This document shows, piece after piece, positions 51,687 through 60,998 of a stretch of DNA of 64,000 nucleotides. Positions within the stretch are counted from its first letter, which is position 1. Each line of letters opens with the position of its first letter. Position numbers and translations under genes: made by a program. The DNA is from Cerrena zonata (Eukaryota > Basidiomycota > Agaricomycetes > Polyporales > Cerrenaceae). The DNA is taken from the NCBI GenBank assembly GCA_038087015.1, contig JASBNA010000056.1:186001-250000 (forward strand), written 5' to 3'. The notes under the pieces were generated by a model. The model had not been told where the DNA came from. It saw only the letters and a list, made by a program, of their open reading frames with translations, and searched no databases.

Positions 51687-52955
51687 TTAAGTACTAAATG
51701 CTCTAGACCTAGATCTAGTTTTAATGCTACTTGTTCTAGAAGGTGATGAACTAACCACATGATACTCAATTGAAGGTCCAGGTAATTGATCATTTTCCAT
51801 ATTAATTAAATCGGGCATTGGTGGTAATTCTTTTGTTTTATATAAAATTGGCAAGTTTTCATCGATTGAATTCATTGAAGATTTATTTGAGAGAGACATG
51901 CTTGCCGATCTACGTGACCTCATATTTGAAGGACTCACTGATCTTTGTCTGGGAAGATTCATATTTGGACTAACAGATCTTTGTCTGGGGAAATGGCTAC
52001 TTGGTGATGGACTTGGTGATCTTTGTCTGGGCAATTGAAGACTTGTAGAAGGACTTGGTGATCTTGGTCTTGAAGAAACCGATCTTAATGAGGGACTCAA
52101 TGATCTGTTGGAGCCATAGAATTGTTGTTTCTTCAATTGATATATGGTATATTCATATTTTCTTATCCTTTCTTCTTGATCTTTCAATAATTGGTTATAA
52201 TCATCTTGAGAAACCATTTTGGTTGGTTTAATCATTTTATTGGTATCAAGATTATAAGTTTGGGATATATATCTTTCCTTTGGACTGAAACCATCCCTTT
52301 TATTTTCCAGTTTAGCTATTTTACGTAAATTATTTTGAATATTTTCATCAATTACTATTGGATCTTCTTCTTCTTTTACTTCTTTGGGAGGTAAGATGAA
52401 ATATTTTAAAAACCCATTCATTTTTTTTTCAAAATTTGCATTTAATACCTTCATATTGTCAATATAACATAAATAATTAATTGAAACTTGTAAAAAAGAG
52501 TCTTTATTTTGTTTCAATTTCAATTCTCTATTAAAATCACTTACTGATTGTAAAACTGGTATATAGTTAAAAATTTTTAAAAAATTTTGTAATAAAATAT
52601 TATTGATGAAAAACTGATTTATCAATGGATTTAAGTATTTCGTTTCAAATAACCTAAATGATGATAATGAATCGTTTGTGATCACTTGAATGCAATTTTT
52701 AAAGTAATAGTAATTGATAATCAAGCATCCGTGGTAATAAAATAACCAAACTTTAAATACTTCAAAAATTATTTGATATCCAAGGTAACCTGTTATATAA
52801 TTCACTAATATAAAACAAATCCAATAATTTAATAAAAAAATACAATTCTCACTTGTTATACTAGAATTATTCAATGATATCAGTTTTACCGTTAGTAATA
52901 ATGGGAAATATAAATTTAAACTGGAAAAAATTATCGATATTAGTGAAGTAATCAT
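51687..52955 (-). CDS. TB2/DP1/HVA22-like membrane protein with PRQRS repeats, paralogue B
   Basis: 422 codons, ATG at 52955. Clearly paralogous to 50391-51614: LYFPLLLTVKLISLN, FLLNYWICFILVNY, WLFYYHGCLIINYYY, FETKYLNPLINQFFINN and SINYLCYIDN align throughout the first ~190 residues. A charged helical middle (residues 200-270) is followed by three tandem PRQRSPSPS / PRQRSVSP units and an RS-rich end (about 288-345). IEYHVVSSS near the C-terminus matches paralogue A. The two genes converge with 72 bp between stops, an inverted tandem duplication. The RS repeats suggest regulated phosphorylation, which is inference. Confidence 0.6.
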   Translation of the reverse strand: MITSLISIIFSSLNLYFPLLLTVKLISLNNSSITSENCIFLLNYWICFILVNYITGYLGYQIIFEVFKVWLFYYHGCLIINYYYFKNCIQVITNDSLSSFRLFETKYLNPLINQFFINNILLQNFLKIFNYIPVLQSVSDFNRELKLKQNKDSFLQVSINYLCYIDNMKVLNANFEKKMNGFLKYFILPPKEVKEEEDPIVIDENIQNNLRKIAKLENKRDGFSPKERYISQTYNLDTNKMIKPTKMVSQDDYNQLLKDQEERIRKYEYTIYQLKKQQFYGSNRSLSPSLRSVSSRPRSPSPSTSLQLPRQRSPSPSPSSHFPRQRSVSPNMNLPRQRSVSPSNMRSRRSASMSLSNKSSMNSIDENLPILYKTKELPPMPDLINMENDQLPGPSIEYHVVSSSPSRTSSIKTRSRSRAFST

Positions 52956-53395
52956 TCTATTTATACCAATCGTTTTCTATATTGACACCACCTCCCAAAG
53001 ATTAGCTTAACTTTTTATATGATCTTTGGTAGCTAAGTATTCAATTTACGGCAATTAGCAATACCTCTAGCTCATTTATTTGTGTTGCAAATTTCAGAAG
53101 TTGGCTGCGATATTATGAACCTATACAGAGTACAAACACGAACCGTTTAAAACGGTAGTTTAGCTTCTTAATTCCCACTAGTTACACTCGTTGGTTACAT
53201 GTATACCACCATAATATGCTACTGCCTGACTGGTGTATCAGCAGCACTCCGAGCTACCGAAATGGTTGCCAACTCACTTTTTTTTGAATGTCTCAAATTT
53301 TATTGTTAGGTCGATGGTCTTCCCCTGACAAAACAATACACCGTTACATGGGTAGCATAGATTCATATTTGACCTTATCTTGTAATCCCAACTCT

Positions 53396-53433
53396 ATACT
53401 AATACCTATTTAACATACTAATACCTATTAAAC
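53396..53433. repeat. 19-bp imperfect tandem repeat
   Basis: ATACTAATACCTATTTAAC at 53396-53414 is followed by a one-mismatch copy at 53415-53433, then a shorter ATTATACCTATTAAT. Confidence 0.7.
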
Positions 53434-53682
53434 ATTATACCTATTAATTGCTAAACCTGACCCTCACTTGAATAAAGTCTAGAATTCAGATGAAATCTTG
53501 GTTTGCGTCTAGACTCGTAGGCCTTCCCTTAAACATCAATAAACAAACTCTATTCGGACTATTGACGTAATTTGACTTCACTGACCAACTTTGTTCAAGT
53601 TAAATGGAACACTAAAGTAGTAAGGGATGCAAAAGGGGTTTTTACCAATTTGGAAAGTGAAAAAATTCGGTCATATGATACT

Positions 53683-53688
53683 CACGTG
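53683..53688. promoter_or_regulatory. CACGTG E-box
   Basis: A single CACGTG (Cbf1/bHLH-type site) next to a Rap1-type motif. It is downstream of the minus-strand nuclease-kinase gene and about 730 bp from the start of paralogue B, so its target is unclear. Confidence 0.3.
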
Positions 53689-53948
53689 ATCTTGGACGGT
53701 GTATGGGTTTATTGTTCCATCATATTTTATTATATTATATACTAAGTTGCATGGTTTTTGCAGCAATTGAATTAGTATATAAAGTTGGTGCTATTTGATT
53801 AAAGATTTTATCCAATAAAGCTAGTTCTTTTAAACTTTTGGCAGCATCGCCAAATTTGAGTTTTTTTTTTTTTTTTTTTCATTTTTGTTAGCCCCTTTGA
53901 AACATTTAAAGATATTACATATAATCCAAAGATAAACATATTCATGTA

Positions 53949-56128
53949 TTAATACACCATATAGAGATTATTTTGAATCAGGATTTGTAGGTCCTGTTCA
54001 GCAGTGCTTGGGAATTGCACCTCTGAGAATGGAGCTGATCCAGCTGTTGAATAATTATCATCATCGCTTTCTTCGAGCCTGTCGTACTCATAAATGTATT
54101 TAAGGTCATGAATATCGTCAGAGTTATCGTATTTGAGCTCCCGGTTCTTAGCATGAGAGAAGTCCAAGAATACAATACTGCCATCGGCAACTTTGCAGTT
54201 TCTCGTTGCAATATCGTGATGCTGGATCCCAATATCCCCCATCATTTCGAGTTGTCTGCATCCATTTTCAACCATTGACTTGGTGATGTTGGTTTCATCT
54301 TCCTCGATGTACGATAATAATAAGTAGTACCCTTCGATAGGGCCCAGGTCTTTGACATTCATGCGGAATGCACCATAGTAGTATAGGGTGGGTACGTTGA
54401 TCTTTCTCTCATCATCAGACTTGCATTGTGTCTTTGCAATCAGTTCATAACAGATGCTTCTTTGAGAAAAGAGTGGATGCAAGCTTTAACATCCTCCGTA
54501 TCAGGGATGGGCCACCCCCTGAGTCTCGCAACAACACTGGGGATGAAAAGTTTCATGATCACCAGATCATCCTGTTTCAAGCCCGTGAGGACTTCGTTGA
54601 AAAATGGGAAGAATTTGCAAAGTAAGTCCACTCGGAACTTATAGACATGACTCCGGTGTCCTTCTCCTTGTAATACTTCAAACCCAGTCCATGATTCACA
54701 TTCACCTTCAACATGAGAATTGCTCTTTTGGGGGTTAATATTACTATTAGCATGGATTTCTTTGACGAGTGAATCCTTTATTGCAGCGTCAAGTAACTTT
54801 CCTTGCTCTTCATACTTCTTTGAGGTGATGTTATCAATTATGTTGAAAACCTTTTTCTGGTATTTTTTAAGAAGCTCTTCTTCATCTGCAGACTCAATGA
54901 AAAGCAGATTCAAAACCACAGCTTGAACAGTTAAATCCCGACCTTCCAATGAAAGTAACTTGTAATTGCAAGGGATCTCTACTTCATTGTTATCATCTGT
55001 GAGCTCCTTCAATTGACTGAGTCTAGATTCATCAATTTCTATGTAAAGGGTGTGGTGGAAATTAGTTATCATAGCACGAGTTGTTTTGCAGACAACGAAA
55101 TATCTGCCTACTTGCCTTTTGATTGATTTGAAAGCCTCACTTGATTCATTAATTCCATCTTTGACCAAGTCACTAAAACGGGGGCCCTTAACTTCAACAA
55201 TCAATAAAGGGACTTCATTCTTCGAATAAAGCAAGTCGGGTCTTCCCTTAACTTGGTCTGTTGATCTCCCATTGCTACTACGCACCTGACTGCTTTTGTC
55301 ACTAACCATTTGATTTTTTGTAAGTTCAATAGCATGGCCTGCAGCAGCAAGAAAACTGGTTGTCGGATATCCAATGTAATGTTTAAAGAGATCAAGACAA
55401 TCTTCTTCATTCTTTGGAAATGAACAAGAATAATATAATGAATATGCTCCTTTTATTATATCCCATTTATCTTCGTAGCTTCCTTCGCCTGATCTTAAAA
55501 TCTCCTCCTTTAAACACTGTTGAAAACGTTTTAATTTGTTAAAACTTTTGTCATTCAATTCAGTTTCTAATATCAACTGGAACTTGACTAACTCACTTTT
55601 GGGTTTAGCACCATGAACCCTCAGGGTTTCGGTGATTTTTCTCAATTCATCAGGTTTCAAAAAGATTGTAAAAAAAGGGATAGCCATGTTAACCAATAGA
55701 CGGATATCGACCTGGCCCGAGGTCACTACCATCCCTTCTAAGTCGGACTTAATCTTATACCTTTCGCGAGGACTCATCATTTCCAACAATTCAGGTGTGA
55801 CACTGTTGATGTATATCAACCGCTTACGAGGATACTTCTCTTTCAATAGCTCGTGCGTGGATGCCTTGATAAACTCAATTCTTTCAGAAGAAGAATATCC
55901 GGTGATTGGGATAGAGCCGACATACACCAATCTAATATCTGACTGATTATCCTCAGACCATTGGTTTCGATACCTTTCTATCATATCCTCAGGAGGGATG
56001 TTGTTGACGTAAACAATGTTGTCAGAAGGAAAGATCTCCATCAATTTCTCGGGTGGGATGTTGTTATCATACTCAATAAGCTCGTCACCTTGACTTTCCA
56101 AGATCTTAGCATAGTACTTTGAATTCAT
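53949..56128 (-). CDS. Nuclease-fold plus protein-kinase-like fusion protein, copy 2 (E-x-K kept, one-base frameshift)
   Basis: ATG at 56128. Same layout as copy 1: repeat header (NIVYVNNIP, RLVYVGSIP, RLIYINSVT), nuclease-fold domain, kinase-like domain. Here the nuclease motif looks canonical: RPDLL with D298, then IVEVKGP with E312 and K314. The frame stops at 54440, just after the alphaC region. The kinase remainder (catalytic loop HHDIATRN, LDFS) runs in another frame to 53949. Comparison with copy 1 shows one base missing at about 54453: plus-strand AACAGATGC where copy 1 has AACAGGATGC. This may be a true lesion or a consensus error. The C-terminus is about 35 residues longer than in copy 1. 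An upstream 73-bp block is nearly identical to copy 1, and a Rap1-type site lies beside it. Biological role unknown. Confidence 0.65.
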
Positions 56129-56187
56129 GTTTTGACTTGAATGAGTTCTGACTCTGAGAATGATCTAGTTGAATTTGGTATTTAAAG

Positions 56188-56259
56188 ACTCTTGTGATTT
56201 GTGGTAAGATTATGTTTGCAACTAAAATCAAAAAAAATACTCTGCTTCGGTTGCAAAAA
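56188..56259 (-). promoter_or_regulatory. 73-bp upstream element shared by both nuclease-kinase copies (copy 2)
   Basis: Nearly identical to 9273-9345 (about three substitutions), although the 60 bp between it and the ATG have diverged. It lies 60-131 bp upstream of the start codon. Function inferred only from conservation. Confidence 0.6.
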
Positions 56260-56264
56260 CAAAA

Positions 56265-56277
56265 TGTGTACGGGTGT
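56265..56277 (+). promoter_or_regulatory. Rap1-type site upstream of nuclease-kinase copy 2
   Basis: TGTGTACGGGTGT is the reverse complement of ACACCCGTACACA, a full match to the Rap1 consensus. It directly abuts the shared upstream element and is absent at copy 1. Confidence 0.5.
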
Positions 56278-56993
56278 ATTGGTACCACTGTTAAATTGAA
56301 GCCTTTTGAATAACTTAATAAACATTCTTTTCAGGGAACCAGTGGGAGTTTGTTTCTACTTATGCTAACCTGGAACGTAGGCAATGTATATCAACTGCCA
56401 CTTTCTTGTGATGCACGTCTGTTTCAAATTAAACAAGCTTTGCATCAGTGCAGCGATCTGTGCACTTTTCCTAAGTAAAAGTGTGTTTCAGAATCTCTCT
56501 TTCATCTCTACTTTAGGTCTTTATAATTGAATGGGTTCCTTCACTTGTGTACATATACATCATATGAATTGCATCGTCTGTTTTGTTTTAACATAGTGCT
56601 TGATTTCTCAAGATAATTCTTATTCTCTTCTATTTACAATCTATTCTTATCTTAAAATCTTATTTAGTAATACAATACTTTTAAATGTCTCGATCTTTTA
56701 TTCTAAAGTTTAGACCGTGTCTTCTCTAATTGAGATTCTTTTTTGCAATCTAATACGTGGTTTTGCATTCAAAAGAGATTAGAACCTGAAAAGTGGCATC
56801 CAAGAAATAAAAGGTAAGCGCCATAATCATGAGATTCTTATTTTTCAACATGGGATCAAGAAGCTTTCCCATATATAAAAAGATCTCTTTAGAAAAAAAA
56901 TTCAAATTACTATTCCTTGAGTCAGAATTATCCGACTTCTAAAAGTCTAATTTTATGTACTGTGTTTTTTGTTTTGAGTTCTCTTGGTCTTAC

Positions 56994-57074
56994 TTCTATT
57001 TCATAGTGATAACTGATATTCTATTTCATAGTGATAACTGATATTCTATTTCATAGTGATAACTGATATTCTAT
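56994..57074. repeat. 25-bp tandem repeat, three perfect copies
   Basis: A 25-bp unit beginning TTCTATTTCATAGTGATAAC repeats at 56994, 57019 and 57044 without mismatches, followed by a 6-base partial copy. It lies 180-260 bp upstream of CSM3. Identical copies indicate recent expansion. Confidence 0.95.
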
Positions 57075-57149
57075 CACTTGATCATTCTCTGTTCTATTAC
57101 AAAAAGATGTACTTGAAGTCCAGATAAACCTCCGTACATTCTTTCTTGT

Positions 57150-57155
57150 CACGTG
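57150..57155. promoter_or_regulatory. CACGTG E-box upstream of CSM3
   Basis: CACGTG about 100 bp upstream of the CSM3 ATG, near a Rap1-type site (57169-57179) and an MCB (57202-57207). Cbf1-type factor binding is possible. Confidence 0.35.
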
Positions 57156-57168
57156 AGTGTGAAATTAG

Positions 57169-57179
57169 ACCCATACACC
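57169..57179 (+). promoter_or_regulatory. Rap1-type site upstream of CSM3
   Basis: ACCCATACACC, 74-84 bp upstream of the CSM3 ATG, shares its 11 bases with the FUM1 site at 24045-24057. Confidence 0.45.
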
Positions 57180-57201
57180 AAGTGACTTATATATACAAGA
57201 G

Positions 57202-57207
57202 ACGCGT
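57202..57207. promoter_or_regulatory. MCB element (ACGCGT) upstream of CSM3
   Basis: ACGCGT inside GACGCGTC, 46-51 bp upstream of the ATG. MCB boxes bound by MBF drive G1/S expression of replication genes, which suits a fork-protection factor such as Csm3. Confidence 0.55.
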
Positions 57208-57252
57208 CTTTAAGTCCCAATAAATCAATCTTCATCCTTCAAATAAGACATT

Positions 57253-58131
57253 ATGGACGAGTTATTCGTTAGTGATAATTTGCCAGAGGTTTCTAAGCCG
57301 GCTGAAGAAGATGCTTTAGGTTTGGACCAAACAATTAAGATTCATAAATCACATAAAATTGCCAAAATCGATAATGATAGACTCTTGAATAAACCAACTG
57401 GGTTGAAATATATAATCAAAAACCATCCAAAGTTAATTAAAAATTTGAAGAATAGAGACTCTAGATTCAATAAGAAGATTCAGAAAACTAAACTCAGTTC
57501 GAGTCAATTGAAAAACTTGAAATTACAACAATCCTACGATAATTTAGAATTAGTATTACATTTTTATCAATTATGGTGTCATTCGTTATTCCCAAAAGCT
57601 AATTTTAAAGATTGTATACAATTATTGAGAAATTTTGGTAGTGGTCCAAATGCTGCTAGTTTAAAGATTTATAGAAAGGGCTTAATTGAAAAAGAAATTA
57701 ATGATTATAAAAGAGCAAATGGTATAATTGTTCATTCGAATGAAAAATCAGATAATCAAGATTTATTTGATCATATTAATAAACAGATTGATGATGATGA
57801 TGAATTATACGCTGATCCAGAACAACCAAATAATAATGATGACGAAGACGACTGGAGTTTTATGAATGTTAAATCAAATGATTTATTCGTAGGAAATGAT
57901 TATCCAAGTGATGATGAAGAAATTATAAATACTGATGAAGCTTTGAATAAAAATAACAATGCTTCAAATGATCAAGATGACTTTTCTGACGATGAAGATA
58001 TACTAGAAGCTTTGAAATCAAAGAATACACAATCTGATTTACCAGATATTAATGATCTACAACCTAAACAAATCGACCATCAATCAGACGATGAAGGATT
58101 AGATGCATTAAGAGATATGGACTATGATTGA
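57253..58131 (+). CDS. CSM3: Replication fork protection complex subunit Csm3 (Swi3/TIPIN)
   Basis: 292 codons, ATG at 57253. Csm3 pairs with Tof1 at replication forks, supporting the S-phase checkpoint and sister-chromatid cohesion. The Swi3 domain spans about residues 48-155: GLKYIIKNHPKLIKNLKNR, then LVLHFYQLWCHSLFPKANF and CIQLLRNFG. The C-terminal half is Asp/Asn-rich and disordered with several DDEE tracts, ending LRDMDYD. Length is similar to yeast Csm3 (317). Promoter elements MCB, CACGTG and a Rap1-type motif lie within 105 bp upstream. Its stop is only about 17 bp from the stop of the convergent GAF gene. Confidence 0.88.
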   Translation: MDELFVSDNLPEVSKPAEEDALGLDQTIKIHKSHKIAKIDNDRLLNKPTGLKYIIKNHPKLIKNLKNRDSRFNKKIQKTKLSSSQLKNLKLQQSYDNLELVLHFYQLWCHSLFPKANFKDCIQLLRNFGSGPNAASLKIYRKGLIEKEINDYKRANGIIVHSNEKSDNQDLFDHINKQIDDDDELYADPEQPNNNDDEDDWSFMNVKSNDLFVGNDYPSDDEEIINTDEALNKNNNASNDQDDFSDDEDILEALKSKNTQSDLPDINDLQPKQIDHQSDDEGLDALRDMDYD

Positions 58132-58148
58132 TATATATGTATGCCTGT

Positions 58149-59738
58149 TTAATCACCTGTAATATAGATTGTCTTTAAAATATTAGTATTATCGAAAACC
58201 CTTGATATTAATTGAGAATCAAATGAATTCTTCAGGATTGATTTATTAAATAATCCAACTAAATATCCACCACTTCTAAGATAAACATTAATCTTTTGAT
58301 TACCTCCAATATCTTTGCCTTTATCTTTTCTTATCAACTTGCAATTATATCGATAAAATGGCATGATAATCCCTTTATTATAAGGAGTTAATTTAGATGG
58401 ATTTTCGTACTTAATCCCAAATTCTGATAAAAAAGCTTTATAATGAATTAAATTTTCGAAATTTAAAGCCTGATGACTTGAACCATATATTCCAATGATT
58501 CTAGTCATTAAATCGACATTAGCTCCTTCTGAATCATTAACCTTAACTAATTTATTGGCATATTTAAATTTTTCAGCATCAATTTTTTTAACATTTGGAG
58601 GGAAATACTTATTTGAAATGGTGAATTGTTCAGAGATTCTAATTTCTAAGAAATAGACAAAATCAATTTTACAATTTGTAGATATAGTTTTCGATAATAT
58701 CGAAGCTGCAATTTTTAAACTACCAACTTGATATAATTTATTAAAATTTGATAATTTTTCTTGTTGTATTAATTTATCTTCTTCATTTGATTCTTCCTTT
58801 AAAAATTTTGAAAATCTAAAATTATGATTTTGTGAATAAGCATTACCCAGTCCATCTTTTTCAAAAACTGACATTAATGTACCACCTCTACTAGTTGCTC
58901 GACCTAATTTAAGTGATAATTCTTTTAATTCATTGTTTCTCAAAGAAACATCATTACCCAATTTATTTGATTCTAATACTTTAATTTGTTCAAAGATTTC
59001 TTCATATGGAGTATTTAATATTCTCATAATTTCTTTTGATACTTCAATTAACTTTTCACAATGTTCTTCTTTAAATTCTTTTTTAGCAAATGAATCAAAT
59101 ACTGACAATGCACCAATATTGTACCCCTTTTCATCAATCAATGGAACTCCACAATAAAATTTAATATATGGCAAACCTTTGACAAAAGGATTTGTTCGAG
59201 TTCTCCAATCTTGTGATGCATCCAATAATAAAAAATAACCTTGTGACAATATAGTATGAGAATCGATGGCTGCAATTCTTGGAATTTCCCCCAAATCTAA
59301 TAACATTTCGTATTTAATGATTGTTCTATTTTTATCAATCAATGAAATGGAAAATCCATTAACATTCAAATTTTTACGTAGTTGACGTATTTGCTTCTTG
59401 AAAATTATTTTATTATCCCAATGCTTTAAATCATTATATTTTTGAACTGACTTTCGACGATTTAATTCTTGATAACAATCTGGCGGTGACATAAAACCTA
59501 CATCTTCAAAACATGGAGGACAAGGTACTTTTGATAAGTTCCATTTCCCTTTCGAATACGCATCAAGAAAATGTGCCTTCGTTAATGCTATGGGAGTTAT
59601 AACACTTTCATTATATGGAGCAATGAATGTGACTGGATTTTTAGAGGCTGATGCTATTACTTTAGAAGATGACTGTCCTGGCTTTTTCTTATGCTTTCTG
59701 CCCACAGAAACACCTGAATCAGCTGTTATATTTGACAT
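58149..59738 (-). CDS. GAF-domain protein, function unknown
   Basis: 529 codons from ATG 59738 (MSNITADSGVSVG); a 46-residue TTG-initiated extension is rejected. A GAF-type sensor domain is recognisable at about residues 120-255: it includes IDSHTILSQGYFLLLDAS, GLPYIKFYCGVPLIDEKGYN and IGALSVFDS, the strand pattern found in GAF domains of fungal histidine kinases. An N-terminal basic region and a conserved segment FLDAYSKGKWNLSKVPCPPC precede it. No histidine-kinase or receiver domain follows; the second half is a mixed alpha/beta region of unknown type. Ligand unknown. Confidence 0.65.
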   Translation of the reverse strand: MSNITADSGVSVGRKHKKKPGQSSSKVIASASKNPVTFIAPYNESVITPIALTKAHFLDAYSKGKWNLSKVPCPPCFEDVGFMSPPDCYQELNRRKSVQKYNDLKHWDNKIIFKKQIRQLRKNLNVNGFSISLIDKNRTIIKYEMLLDLGEIPRIAAIDSHTILSQGYFLLLDASQDWRTRTNPFVKGLPYIKFYCGVPLIDEKGYNIGALSVFDSFAKKEFKEEHCEKLIEVSKEIMRILNTPYEEIFEQIKVLESNKLGNDVSLRNNELKELSLKLGRATSRGGTLMSVFEKDGLGNAYSQNHNFRFSKFLKEESNEEDKLIQQEKLSNFNKLYQVGSLKIAASILSKTISTNCKIDFVYFLEIRISEQFTISNKYFPPNVKKIDAEKFKYANKLVKVNDSEGANVDLMTRIIGIYGSSHQALNFENLIHYKAFLSEFGIKYENPSKLTPYNKGIIMPFYRYNCKLIRKDKGKDIGGNQKINVYLRSGGYLVGLFNKSILKNSFDSQLISRVFDNTNILKTIYITGD

Positions 59739-59999
59739 TAATCCGAATTCTAGCAAGTAAATCCCAAATTCTCTTTTCTGGTTTGATAAGATTCGTTTGT
59801 ACAATGTATAGGGACTTTTTTCTTTTTTGCAATCACAAATGGCAGCAAAAAAAAAAATTTTTAAAAATACCAACAAAGAGATTTAATATCAAAATCCGAT
59901 ATATTGAATGAATAGGGAAAGTTCCCTGGGAGACCTGTAATATACTTACAATTATCAAAATGGCGTATGTAAAAAATTTATTAATCTTTAATTATCTAT

Positions 60000-60835
60000 T
60001 TATTTTGCATCTTTCATATCAGTATCACCATCTTTATCTTCGTTTTCAGGTTCTTTAGATTCATCGATTTTGGTTAAGTCACTTTGAGATTCTTGTTTTG
60101 CCTTTTCAGCAGCTTCTCTTTCTTGTCTAGACTTTTCTTCTTCTAAAGAAAGTCTCAAGGCTAATGCTAAATCTGGGTCCATATTTGGATCAATCAAGTC
60201 ACCACCTGCTGCATTGAAACCATCACCACCAAAGTCACCTGCACCTCCCATATCAAATCCATCTTCTACCAAGATTGGAGAAGATGCAATTACTTCGTAT
60301 AATAAACGAGGACCAGCCGAAACGGTCACAAGATGAGAATTATCGTGATTATTTATAATAGAACTAAATTTTTCCAATTTTGAAGTATTAACTGCTTCTT
60401 CACCAAAATTTATTATATCGATTGCAACGTTATTCTTCTTCATTTTTTTAGCCAATTTTTCTAATTCTTTTTCCAGTTCATTTATTGGACTACCAACAAA
60501 GATAATGATTCTTTGATTTTGAACTTTATTTTGACGATGTTTTAATGCTAATGCAGCCACCTGATCCCGTTTGAAAAATGATTTTCTCCAAATATCTTAG
60601 TTTCATGGGCTCCTGATAATATCTTACCAAAATCAGTAGTTAATGTAGATAAAACTTGCGGTCCATTTCCTCCGTAAGCCAATAACCCAACAGTATTCTC
60701 TGGATTGGAGTTAACCTTATTCTGGAAAATAAACTCAGTTGCACTCAATTGTGCTTCATATCGATTTGTTAGAAAATCACCATTTCTCATGTATTCAGAG
60801 TTATCAATGGCTATCATTGTTGCTTCGAGACCCAT
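60000..60835 (-). CDS. RPN10: 26S proteasome ubiquitin receptor Rpn10, one-base frameshift
   Basis: ATG at 60835. Rpn10 sits between proteasome lid and base and binds polyubiquitin. The N-terminal VWA domain begins EATMIAIDNSEYMRNGDF and continues with VGLLAYGGNGPQVLSTLT. The frame stops at 60548 after ENHFSNGIRWLH. A second frame resumes with VAALALKHRQNKVQNQRIII, the conserved next VWA segment, then KKNNVAIDIINFGEE. A UIM (DPDLALALRLSLEEEK) and an acidic/basic tail follow. One base missing at about 60563-60564 (coding-strand GGGATCAGG) explains the split; joined length about 278 residues against 268 in yeast. The rest is so well conserved that a consensus error is likely. RPN10 neighbours NBL1 and PPX1 in S. 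cerevisiae. Confidence 0.88.
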
Positions 60836-60998
60836 TTTTCTTTATGTGTTTGTTTCTGTCTATTCCAAGCGAAGTATCAATCTCTCCCTCAGTGTACTGG
60901 ATGGCTTTATCGTAGTATCAATCGGTTGGTTGATTGATTCAAAGTTGAAGGTTTGACTTTTCGATTGCCACCGATTTTTTTTCCATAAAAAAACTGTT

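Larger units (their letters stand above)
52956..53948. other. Long intergenic region between HVA22-like paralogue B and nuclease-kinase copy 2
   Basis: About 990 bp, AT-rich. It holds a 19-bp imperfect tandem repeat (53396-53433 plus a partial copy), a CACGTG E-box (53683-53688), a Rap1-type GGTGTATGGGTTT (53698-53710) and a 19-base T-run (about 53861-53879). No convincing gene or LTR. Confidence 0.45.
56129..57252. other. Divergent intergenic region between nuclease-kinase copy 2 and CSM3
   Basis: About 1.1 kb. The copy-2 side holds the shared 73-bp element and a Rap1-type site. The CSM3 side holds a 25-bp tandem repeat, a CACGTG, a second Rap1-type site and an MCB box. The middle is AT-rich without a supported gene; no LTR or tRNA found. 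Confidence 0.5.

Noticed and set aside
56280..57000. Possible solo LTR in the intergenic region upstream of nuclease-kinase copy 2
   Set aside because: No paired TG...CA ends or target duplication could be identified by eye.
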